Positions 8,920 to 16,087 of a stretch of DNA of 64,000 nt are shown one piece after another. Source of the stretch: Alteromonas profundi (GTDB lineage: Bacteria > Pseudomonadota > Gammaproteobacteria > Enterobacterales > Alteromonadaceae). How positions within the stretch are numbered: the first letter of the stretch is position 1; the number at the start of each line of letters is the position of its first letter. Below the pieces are notes generated by a model that ran no database searches, was not told where the DNA came from, and saw only the letters and a list, made by a program, of their open reading frames with translations. The stretch is from assembly GCF_010500865.1 (NCBI RefSeq), contig NZ_JAAAWN010000002.1, positions 1 to 64,000 on the forward strand, in the 5' to 3' direction. The translations under genes and the position numbers were made by a program.

Positions 8920-10101
8920 ATGCTTGCGTCTACTAAAAATAATCAGCTTTTACGATCGGCTTTCAGCATTAGCAAAGGCGATAAACTATTGCCTGATAAC
9001 CCCCGTGCTATTGTGCGAGAGGTATTTTGGAATATGAATATCTCTCAGAGCAAAATAGCGGAGCATACGCAAATTCCTCAACAAACCGTGTCGCGGCTTG
9101 TTAAAGGCCTAATAGAGCAAGGTGTGCTTAAAGTTAGTGACGAAAAAGAAGGTGTGGGGGCCAGTAAGAGCGCACCCACAAAGGGAAAAAGTGCTTCGGG
9201 AATAGTGCCAAACCCTGCTTTTGCGTATTCGTTTGGATTATCTGTGTTACTCGACGCTATATCAGTGGCTGTTCTAGACTTTACCGGCCAAATAGTGGAT
9301 ACACGGGTGCTTGAATTAGACGATATGGGTATTGAATCTGTATTGCGCAAAGCCGTCGCTATGGCGAAAGATCTAATAGACACCCACGCTATTCCGCAAG
9401 AGCGAATTTTAGGAATGGGGGTGGGGATTTCTGGCTTTTTCAGTTCCACCGACGGAAAAATGAATACCCACCATGCCATTGAAGAGTGGGCCGATATTAA
9501 CATAGCTGATACGGTTGCTGAGGCATTCCAGCTTCCAACCTGGGTAGTAAATGACGGTACAGGTGCAGCGGCGGGAGAAGGGATTGCTGGAGTAGGGCGG
9601 CGGTACAAAAACTTCGTTTATTTATTTGTGTCTAGCGCATTTGGCGGTGGTTTAGTGAATAATGGCGATATGATCCGAGGCACCCACGGCAATGCCGGCG
9701 AATTAGGAGATATGCTACCCGCTAAGTTATATAGCCACCCAAACCTACAGTTGTTGCAGCGTATATTATCCAAACATGGTATCGATGTGCCCTCTATATA
9801 CCGATTAAATGAAAACTTTGACCCTAATTGGCCTGGGGTAGATGAATGGATATATAAAGTACAAGACTCTTTTGATTTGGTTGCCACCGCGAGCTCTGCC
9901 TTGTTAGACAGTCAGGCCATTATTATCGGGGGCCATATTCCCACAAAGTTGGCAGAGAAAGTGATCCCTCGCATCGATGTGTATGCCCAATTTCGACGCG
10001 GTGCAAAGCGGCCGTTACCGGAAATTGTCAGCGCCGAAGTAACCAGAAGCCCGGTGGCAGTAGGTGCGGCTACACTCCCCTTCCGAGAATGGTTTTTATA
10101 A
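8920..10101 (+). CDS. ROK-family transcriptional regulator
   Basis: ROK (repressor, ORF, kinase) regulator of 393 aa from the ATG at 8920, which has AAAGAAG upstream. A TTG at 8890 extends the frame by 10 codons but lacks a binding site. A winged HTH lies near residues 25-75 (ISQSKIAEHTQIPQQTVSRLVKGLIEQG), followed by a sugar-kinase-like ROK domain with VVNDGTGAAAGEG, a glycine-rich segment and the HGNAGELGD motif. The protein contains no cysteine, so the CXCGXXGC zinc motif usual in ROK proteins is missing. It is the last gene of the locus and probably senses a sugar or sugar phosphate to control both divergent units. Confidence 0.88.
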   Translation: MLASTKNNQLLRSAFSISKGDKLLPDNPRAIVREVFWNMNISQSKIAEHTQIPQQTVSRLVKGLIEQGVLKVSDEKEGVGASKSAPTKGKSASGIVPNPAFAYSFGLSVLLDAISVAVLDFTGQIVDTRVLELDDMGIESVLRKAVAMAKDLIDTHAIPQERILGMGVGISGFFSSTDGKMNTHHAIEEWADINIADTVAEAFQLPTWVVNDGTGAAAGEGIAGVGRRYKNFVYLFVSSAFGGGLVNNGDMIRGTHGNAGELGDMLPAKLYSHPNLQLLQRILSKHGIDVPSIYRLNENFDPNWPGVDEWIYKVQDSFDLVATASSALLDSQAIIIGGHIPTKLAEKVIPRIDVYAQFRRGAKRPLPEIVSAEVTRSPVAVGAATLPFREWFL

Positions 10102-10610
10102 ATTAATGAGGTCAGAGTACATTTTATCTATCTATCTGATTTTTAATGTATTATTTGTAATGAGCGTTGAAAAAGTACTCTGACCCCTTTTCTGTCCAAA
10201 CGTGCCGATATCCTCACTTTCTCTGCGTTTCAGCAAGTTTTAAACACGCTATCTGACAGTATTGTACAGCCTAGTATTGGCGCAAGGGGTTGAACAATCG
10301 TACTACCCTAGCAACTAATAGCCGAAAAACGTAAAGACAGGCACAGGCGCTTTAGTCTAATTACGTGAAATTACGCCAATAAGTTGCTATTGTGATTATT
10401 AATGGTAACTTTAGTTAATGTGATTGTTTTGAGTCACATTTTGTTAAGTGAGCACTAATAGTAACGTAACGCTCTTATGAAAGGTGATTGAAAAATGGGC
10501 GCCAAGGATATTGCATCTGTATAAAAATACAGGCAATGTATGTATTGAAGCGGTACCGCATAGAACATAGAAAGCGCACGAAACACGCGCGATATGCAAC
10601 AAAGGATGCT
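10102..10610. other. Intergenic region upstream of satD-like gene
   Basis: A 509-bp gap with no convincing gene. It holds the inverted-repeat unit at 10110-10185 and a second, 7-bp perfect inverted repeat AATGTGA (10417-10423) / TCACATT (10434-10440) with a 10-bp spacer. The latter is CRP-like in half-site but wrongly spaced for CRP. A TTG-started frame extension from 10488 into the next gene has no ribosome binding site and is rejected. Confidence 0.6.
10110..10185. repeat. 76-bp unit bounded by perfect 11-bp inverted repeats
   Basis: GGTCAGAGTAC at 10110-10120 and GTACTCTGACC at 10175-10185 are exact inverted repeats about 54 bp apart. The outer C/G tract and inner T/A tract also mirror each other. 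The arrangement is like the short inverted-repeat ends of REP-type or miniature mobile elements. No transposase is present. Confidence 0.6.
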
Positions 10611-11249
10611 ATGGACATCACAAAGAGATACGCGGCTGTTATTACGGGAGATATAGCGAACTCCCAACACCTAAGTGGAAGCGACTTAAACCATGTACTA
10701 CACGTTTTAACACGTGAGCTTGAAAAACAGGTGGCACTTTTTAACGGCCAATTCGACGTATTTCGTGGCGACGCTTTTCAAGCAGTAATACCCAGCGCGC
10801 AATATTCTATGCAAGTAGCCATTTGTATCCGTCTGGCTTTAAAGGCCACGACTCCCTCTACCGACGTTCGCATCAGTGTTGGCCTTGGGGAAGTAAGTTT
10901 TGACCATGATAAAGTGAAAACCGGCAACGGCGAGGCCTTTGTGCGTTCGGGCAGGGCGCTAGATAAACTTAAGTCTCAGTATTTAGCGTTTACCAGTGAC
11001 GATGATGGCTTTAATAAACACGCCAGTTTATTAACGGCATTTGTTGATAATCATATTACGTCATTAACCCAAACGCAGGCACAAACCCTACTTGCTTACC
11101 TTTGTGCTAAAGACAAAGGCCACGAAAACATAGCAAAAATACTGGCCAAAACCCGCAGTAATGTCACCCGCATTTTAAATGCCAGTCAATATCATTTAAT
11201 CAGTGACTACTTAGCTTATATGGCATCTGAAACGAAAATGGAGCAATAA
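10611..11249 (+). CDS. SatD-family protein with C-terminal HTH
   Basis: 212-aa protein starting at the ATG 10611, just after AAAGGA; this start is chosen over an upstream TTG. The N-terminus (KRYAAVITGDIANSQ) and the FRGDAFQAVI block match SatD-family proteins, named from the Streptococcus mutans sat operon for secretion and acid tolerance. Residues about 165-205 (HENIAKILAKTRSNVTRILNAS) look like a helix-turn-helix, so it may be a regulator. It is 2 bp from the DUF3307 membrane protein, whose start lies in its stop region, and SatD-DUF3307 pairs are seen in other bacteria. Biochemical function unknown. Confidence 0.75.
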   Translation: MDITKRYAAVITGDIANSQHLSGSDLNHVLHVLTRELEKQVALFNGQFDVFRGDAFQAVIPSAQYSMQVAICIRLALKATTPSTDVRISVGLGEVSFDHDKVKTGNGEAFVRSGRALDKLKSQYLAFTSDDDGFNKHASLLTAFVDNHITSLTQTQAQTLLAYLCAKDKGHENIAKILAKTRSNVTRILNASQYHLISDYLAYMASETKMEQ

Positions 11250-11251
11250 GC

Positions 11252-12064
11252 ATGGAGCAACTTGGCACAGTAGTATGTTTAGTTATTGCTCACCTATTGG
11301 GCGATTTCTATCTGCAGCCAACAGCCTGGGTGGAAAGTCGTAACGCGCGACACCTGCGTTCCCCCTCGTTGTATTACCACGCTCTGTTGCACGGCGCACT
11401 GGCGTTTTTTACGCTGCTTGTTACATCGGTAATCACATCGTTTGCACACCCGAAATTAGGTTTTGCAGATATCGCACTCCCTTCGCTATTGTTGGTAGCA
11501 GCTGGAATAGCAGTAAGCCACTTTGTTATTGATGCAGCAAAATCCTATGCAAAACCAACAGTCTGGGCGTTTGTCTTCGATCAAATTGCCCACATAACGG
11601 TTATTATAGTGTTATGGGCCTTGCTTACTGACCAACTGTCTTCGCTATTAAACAAAGTACTGCTGCTTAACCATAAACATTTTGTCGCAGCGTTGGCCTA
11701 CCTAATTGTACTAAAACCCACTTCGATATTTATAAAGCAACTGCTATCGCCGTGGTCGAAAGACCTTGAGTTGCCAAGTAAAACCTCGCAATCTAACGCA
11801 TTAGTGCAGCTGCCTGTTCACAACACCTTGGCAATGGCAGGGCAGAGAATTGGTTATTTAGAGCGCCTTCTCATTCTCACGTTTGTATTGGTTGATCAGT
11901 TCGCGGCAATAGGTTTTTTAGTGGCAGCCAAGTCTATTTTCAGATTTGGCGATTTAACCAAAAGCGTAGACAAAAAGCTTACCGAATATGTATTGCTAGG
12001 TACATTAAGTAGTGTAGTCATTACTATAGCTATAGGGCTTAGCGCCCGGTGGTTTATTACGTAA
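11252..12064 (+). CDS. DUF3307 membrane protein
   Basis: 270-aa polytopic inner-membrane protein. The first about 125 residues are a DUF3307 domain (LVIAHLLGDFYLQPTAWVESR, YYHALLHGALA, HFVIDAAKSY, FDQIAHI), with conserved His and Asp residues in or near membrane segments. A second half with three further hydrophobic segments follows. Its Shine-Dalgarno (GGAG) is inside the end of the SatD-like gene, so the two are translationally linked. Function is unknown for the family. Confidence 0.8.
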   Translation: MEQLGTVVCLVIAHLLGDFYLQPTAWVESRNARHLRSPSLYYHALLHGALAFFTLLVTSVITSFAHPKLGFADIALPSLLLVAAGIAVSHFVIDAAKSYAKPTVWAFVFDQIAHITVIIVLWALLTDQLSSLLNKVLLLNHKHFVAALAYLIVLKPTSIFIKQLLSPWSKDLELPSKTSQSNALVQLPVHNTLAMAGQRIGYLERLLILTFVLVDQFAAIGFLVAAKSIFRFGDLTKSVDKKLTEYVLLGTLSSVVITIAIGLSARWFIT

Positions 12065-12209
12065 ACACGTTTTAGCCCTTGTAGAGAGGTAATTCTTCTT
12101 TGTACCAGTAAGTGCCGAGGTGCTATTGCTAAGTTGGTCAACCCGTATGCGTCAATTTTTGCCGCACGAATAAGGCATGCTTAACCCCGGTCACAGGTTG
12201 GGGAGTTGC

Positions 12210-13289
12210 ATGCATAATTTAGAAAAAGCGGAAATTAATATTCACGTCATTGGTATAGGCGGTTGCGGAGGTAACGCTATTACTAACATGGCACAGATAT
12301 GCCAACATAAAAATTTACGGTTTAGCTCAATTAATACCGATATATCGGCGTTACAACAGTGCAATAATCACGAAGTTTTGCTGATTGGCGAAAATACCAC
12401 AAAAGGCTTTGGGGCAGGGGCCGACCCTGTTGTGGCACGTGAAGCCGCTGAACAAAGTGAAGATGCATTACGAACGCTTATTGAAGGCGATACGCTAATA
12501 ATAATCGTGGCGGGATTGGGCGGAGGTACTGGTAGCGGCGCTGCGCCCGTGTTGCTGGATATCGCTAAAGAAAGTGATATTAACGTAATGTGCTTTGTTA
12601 CTTTACCGTTTAACTCAGAAGGAGGGAAGCGAAAGGACATCGCCTTTCACGCGCTAGAACAGATAAAACAAAAAGCGAATGCCACGCTTATACTCTCTAA
12701 CGATTCGCTTATCGCTGCATTAGACGAAACTGTGGGTTTGCTGTCTGCTTTTCGTCATTGCGATACACAAATGCATAGAATAGTTGAAGCCATAATTACT
12801 ATGCTAACCAGCACAGGCTATATCAATGTTGATATAAACGATTTTAGTCATATTCTCTCCCTTGAAGGAGATACCGCCTTAGGGGTGGGTATTGCTGAGG
12901 ATAATAATTCACTGTGCGAGGCCCTTACCCATGCGTTAGAAAACCCGCTAGTTGAAGCGCAAAGTATTGCCGGAACAAAAGGCGTTATCGTCCAACTTTC
13001 GTGTCAGGAAGAACCAAGCCTAGCCATGTACGAAGAGATGTTAGCAAGGCTACAAGTATTAATTGATGGCGCTTCTGCCCTAGTGATAAGCGGTGTAACT
13101 GTATCGCCCGAATTACCGCATTTTGCTGAAGTGCTTATTATTGCCACAGGGATCCCTACGCAGCATCCGCACGATACAAGTGAAGAGAAGGTTGTGCCAA
13201 TGAAACTATCATCCTCAGATGTGCATCGTGCAAAAGATACCGGATATTTGGATATTCCCACCTTCGTTCGTCTGCAGGGTAAGGGGTAG
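12210..13289 (+). CDS. FtsZ paralogue (second, stand-alone FtsZ-like GTPase)
   Basis: 359-aa tubulin/FtsZ-family GTPase from the ATG 12210, which has GGGGAG upstream; an ATG at 12177 would add 11 residues. It has the N-terminal VIGIGGCGGNA, the NTD motif, GAGADPVVAREAA, the tubulin signature GGGTGSG (about 104-110) and PFNSEGGKRK. The T7 loop INVDINDF keeps both acidic residues needed for GTP hydrolysis across the polymer interface. After a linker of only about 27 residues it ends in GYLDIPTFVRLQ, matching the FtsZ C-terminal peptide (DYLDIPAFLR in E. coli) that binds FtsA and ZipA. It is not in a dcw cluster, since no ftsA, ftsQ or mur genes flank it. The core sequence is divergent from housekeeping FtsZ, so a specialised role is likely. 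Confidence 0.9.
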   Translation: MHNLEKAEINIHVIGIGGCGGNAITNMAQICQHKNLRFSSINTDISALQQCNNHEVLLIGENTTKGFGAGADPVVAREAAEQSEDALRTLIEGDTLIIIVAGLGGGTGSGAAPVLLDIAKESDINVMCFVTLPFNSEGGKRKDIAFHALEQIKQKANATLILSNDSLIAALDETVGLLSAFRHCDTQMHRIVEAIITMLTSTGYINVDINDFSHILSLEGDTALGVGIAEDNNSLCEALTHALENPLVEAQSIAGTKGVIVQLSCQEEPSLAMYEEMLARLQVLIDGASALVISGVTVSPELPHFAEVLIIATGIPTQHPHDTSEEKVVPMKLSSSDVHRAKDTGYLDIPTFVRLQGKG

Positions 13290-13454
13290 AACAAAAAACG
13301 GCTGGATACTTGTCCTAAGTACAAGGGAGTAAGCTAAACTCGCCTAACACAGGCGCGAATTTCTGTCGCCCAGTAATAGTTAAGCGAGTAATATTTAATT
13401 AGACAATAGTGGATTTTGCGTAGCTAAGTCTAAATAGTACGCTTATAGTGCTAC

Positions 13455-14468
13455 TTAGTGGGCTGTTTTGTAGGCCATGTATAAGCGTTCCGATAAATCA
13501 CAAAAGTAAGCTCTTAATTTCGGTGGCTCAATAACTTCAATGTTATCGCCTAAGCCACGCAAAAAAGCGCGCAGTTTGTTGGTGTCGCTCACCGTAGCCG
13601 TTAAAACCGACTTATCGGGGTGAGAAGATTGGCAAATAGTTTGATCTTCAGCCAGTTTATAGCCGTGCAAAAGAAACAACGCATTATTTTTTACCAACAA
13701 GGTTAGCGTTATTTCCTGCTTTTGATATAACGGGATCAACTGAGCATCTTCAATATTTTCATAGCGTTGTTGGCATTCGTTGTCGGTAACGGTGACATTT
13801 TTTATAAATTGTAAAGGTAGCGCGTAGCGTCTTTTATGCAGCGATCCGAAAGTACACACAAACAACTGACGTCCACCTTGTTTAATTAATCCCATGGGGT
13901 TAACTCTATCGTAATGCTTCCAAACCACCTTATTCCCGCCATTAAAAATGCGTTTAATATCAGCCGAAATTTGTTTTTTGAAGAAAATGGCGTTCTTAAG
14001 CCTTTCAAAAGATGCCGCGTCTATTTCCGGGGATAATAGGGGCTGGGAAACATGGGCGTCGGTTACCGTCTTAAGCCAATGGGTTAACAACGAGTCGTTA
14101 TTTTGTTCAAGTATTTGACCGGCTTTGATGAAATAGGGCTGTAATTCTTTAACTGTTGAGTTAGGTAGGGTTGCGCCTGATTGTTCAAGTACCTTAAACG
14201 CTAATGCGGTATTGCCGTCCATCAAGCTTAAGTTTAGTTTTTTAAAACTAGCATTAATAAACCAGCCATAGGGCTTAGACCGTTTATCCACCTCCAGCCC
14301 AAATAAGCCTACTTTCTCTAAGTTAACTAAGTCACGCTGAATTGTTCGCATATCGATATTGTCGTGACCACAGTTTTGAAGGTTCTCAAATATTTGTCGG
14401 CTTGACACTTTGCGCGGGGCAGCAGGTACAAATTGCAAAATATCCAGTTTACGCTGAAATGCAGTCAT
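13455..14468 (-). CDS. WYL-domain transcriptional regulator
   Basis: 337-aa regulator with an N-terminal HTH (KLDILQFVPAAPRKVSSRQIFENL, then IDMRTIQRDLVNLEKVGL, about residues 7-55) and a central to C-terminal WYL domain (KVVWKHYDRVNPMGLIKQGGRQLFVC, about 180-215) plus the usual C-terminal extension. WYL regulators bind small ligands or nucleic acid, and some control phage-defence systems, but no such genes adjoin this one. It is convergent with the FtsZ paralogue. A perfect inverted repeat 52 bp upstream is a candidate autoregulatory site. Confidence 0.85.
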   Translation of the reverse strand: MTAFQRKLDILQFVPAAPRKVSSRQIFENLQNCGHDNIDMRTIQRDLVNLEKVGLFGLEVDKRSKPYGWFINASFKKLNLSLMDGNTALAFKVLEQSGATLPNSTVKELQPYFIKAGQILEQNNDSLLTHWLKTVTDAHVSQPLLSPEIDAASFERLKNAIFFKKQISADIKRIFNGGNKVVWKHYDRVNPMGLIKQGGRQLFVCTFGSLHKRRYALPLQFIKNVTVTDNECQQRYENIEDAQLIPLYQKQEITLTLLVKNNALFLLHGYKLAEDQTICQSSHPDKSVLTATVSDTNKLRAFLRGLGDNIEVIEPPKLRAYFCDLSERLYMAYKTAH

Positions 14469-14519
14469 AGTGGCTTATGGAATACCTTAGTCGGGGTGTA
14501 AGATTATACTACTTAATAG

Positions 14520-14540
14520 GTGCGACAAAAACTGTCGCAC
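14520..14540. promoter_or_regulatory. 8-bp perfect inverted repeat upstream of WYL regulator
   Basis: GTGCGACA-AAAAC-TGTCGCAC spans 14520-14540, 52 bp before the WYL regulator start and between it and the tandem-repeat array. It has no T-run, so it reads as an operator rather than a terminator. Regulation by the adjacent WYL protein is inference. Confidence 0.5.
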
Positions 14541-14576
14541 TAGTGTATCGATTAATTTTCTAGTTACCGTTAGCGT

Positions 14577-14844
14577 ATTTAGACAGTCATGTGAGGACGT
14601 ATTTAGACAGTCATGTGAGGACGTTTTTAGACAGTCACGCGAATGACGCATTTAGACAGTCATGGGAGTGGCGTATTTAGACAGTCACGTGAGGACGTTT
14701 TTAGACAGTCATGTGAGGACGTTTTTAGACAGTCACGCGAGTGACGTATTTAGACAGTCACGCGAGTGACGTATTTAGACAGTCATGGGAGTGACGTATT
14801 TAGACAGTCATGAGAGTGGCGTATTCAGACAGGCATGCCTGCGG
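14577..14844. repeat. Tandem array, 11 copies of a 24-25 bp unit
   Basis: The core TTTAGACAGTCA recurs with AGACAG beginning at 14581, 14605, 14629, 14654, 14679, 14703, 14727, 14752, 14777, 14802 and 14827. Spacing is 24 or 25 bp, with no unique spacers, so it is a minisatellite and not a CRISPR. Two sub-types alternate: a 24-bp unit ending GTGAGGACGT and a 25-bp unit ending GCGAGTGACGTA. Several units contain the palindrome GTCAC-GCGA-GTGAC. The last copy is degenerate. The array fills most of the 427-bp gap between the WYL regulator and the rhodanese gene, and nothing else is visible there. Confidence 0.95.
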
Positions 14845-14895
14845 CCTAGACCTTTCGTGCCGCCTGCTGAACTCACGCCGATGAAGCTAAGTTGT

Positions 14896-15258
14896 TTAGC
14901 GTTTAGCTTGCCACGCTAAAATTCCGCCTCGTAATGACACTACGTTAGGGATACCCATTTGCGATAGCGAGTGGGCAGCCAAAGCAGAGCGCGCCCCAGA
15001 GCGACAATAAAGTACCAAGGTATGACGCGCAAAAAATTGCGTTGGAGTAGCTTTGTATTCATCTGTAACAAGACTGTCTAATTTAGATTCTAACACGCCG
15101 CGCGGTATAAAGATGGCCTGTGGGATGGTTCCTTTCTCCGTCTCCTCAGGTTCGCGAATGTCGACAATAATTTTGCTGTTCAGCCTGTCTAAGTCTGCTA
15201 CATCTATTTGGTTAATCTTTTGCTGTATTTGTGCAACATAGTCACTACACGTAAGCAT
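14896..15258 (-). CDS. Rhodanese-like sulfurtransferase
   Basis: Single-domain rhodanese of 120 aa that transfers sulfane sulfur. The active-site loop is YCRSGARS with the catalytic Cys. The domain ends in VVSLRGGILAWQ, typical of the family, and begins with IIVDIREPEE. It has no signal peptide. It is 10 bp downstream of the TauE/SafE gene in the same leftward unit, which faces the persulfide dioxygenase operon across an operator. It probably supplies or removes persulfide for the neighbouring enzymes. Confidence 0.9.
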   Translation of the reverse strand: MLTCSDYVAQIQQKINQIDVADLDRLNSKIIVDIREPEETEKGTIPQAIFIPRGVLESKLDSLVTDEYKATPTQFFARHTLVLYCRSGARSALAAHSLSQMGIPNVVSLRGGILAWQAKR

Positions 15259-15268
15259 GCTAGTGCTC

Positions 15269-16009
15269 CTAAAAGGTATTCAAAGCCAATAGTGCTGCTA
15301 CGCCTATAAGGCAATAAGCAAACACTTTTTTAAGGTTTTTCTGGGGGATTTTAGCGGCGATATGCTGTCCTCCTACAACGGCTAGCATGCCAGTAGCAGT
15401 CATTACAACTATCACCAGATAGTTCATTTCTACAGATTGGGCTACTGCCCCTAATGTGGCGTAGGCAACAAGGGCGTTGATAAATATCAACAAAAGGCTA
15501 TTCGCTACTGCTTGCTGCATGGATAAACCCGCAAAGAGCACTAGGGCGGGAACAATAAGAAAACCTCCGCCTATCCCCACGATACCGGTGGCAAAACCAG
15601 CTACTGCGCCAGCGAGAAATATCCGTCGCTTGTTTTGCTGTTCGTGAGGCGTGATTGCGCCATGCTTTAACATTTTTATCGCTGATATCAGCATCATGAT
15701 GATCAGCAACAAGGTCTGTAAACCCGGTACCAATGTATAACCAACGTAAGCCCCTACGCTGGCGCTCGGTATACTTGCAAGGGCAAACCAAACAAGGGTG
15801 TTTAACTTTAAAAGTTTTGCTCTCGCCCCGTTAACTACACCTACTAAAGCAATCAAACCCACAATAAGCAAAGCGTGTTTGATGGCCACCTTTTCGCTCA
15901 TATTCAATAGCAACATAAGCAGAGGTACTGCCAATATTGAGCCTCCGGCTCCCATCAAACCTAGGCTAAGGCCCACTAATAAGGCAGCAATAATCAACAT
16001 GGTAAACAT
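15269..16009 (-). CDS. TauE/SafE-family sulfite/anion exporter
   Basis: 246-aa inner-membrane protein with about 8 hydrophobic segments arranged as two repeats. The repeat motifs GLSLGLMGAGGSILAVPLL and AVAGFATGIVGIGGGFLIVPAL are diagnostic of TauE/SafE. In BigR-controlled operons this family is proposed to export sulfite formed by persulfide oxidation. It is divergent from the MBL dioxygenase gene with a 78-bp promoter region between. Confidence 0.9.
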   Translation of the reverse strand: MFTMLIIAALLVGLSLGLMGAGGSILAVPLLMLLLNMSEKVAIKHALLIVGLIALVGVVNGARAKLLKLNTLVWFALASIPSASVGAYVGYTLVPGLQTLLLIIMMLISAIKMLKHGAITPHEQQNKRRIFLAGAVAGFATGIVGIGGGFLIVPALVLFAGLSMQQAVANSLLLIFINALVAYATLGAVAQSVEMNYLVIVVMTATGMLAVVGGQHIAAKIPQKNLKKVFAYCLIGVAALLALNTF

Positions 16010-16033
16010 TAACTTGAATGATCCTTTGTTTGT

Positions 16034-16056
16034 ATCGTATATTATGTATATACGAT
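16034..16056. promoter_or_regulatory. Palindromic BigR-type operator
   Basis: ATCGTATAT-N5-ATATACGAT (16034-16042 and 16048-16056) is a perfect 9-bp AT-rich inverted repeat centred in the divergent promoter between the TauE/SafE-rhodanese and MBL-YeeE-BigR units. AT-rich palindromes of this kind are the targets of BigR/SqrR repressors. Binding by the local ArsR protein is inference from position. Confidence 0.7.
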
Positions 16057-16087
16057 ATTATAATTTATGTCTATTTGGAATATGCAA

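Noticed and set aside
9078-9608. 176-codon minus-strand frame opposite the ROK gene
   Set aside because: Serine- and proline-rich antisense shadow of a clear ROK coding region.
10417-10440. CRP binding site
   Set aside because: The half-sites fit TGTGA/TCACA but the spacer is 10 rather than 6 bp.
10488-10610. N-terminal extension of the SatD-like gene from a TTG
   Set aside because: The added 41 residues are basic and unlike the family, while the ATG at 10611 has a good Shine-Dalgarno.
14577-14844. Possible CRISPR array
   Set aside because: Units are 24-25 bp and head-to-tail with no unique spacers, and no cas genes are near.
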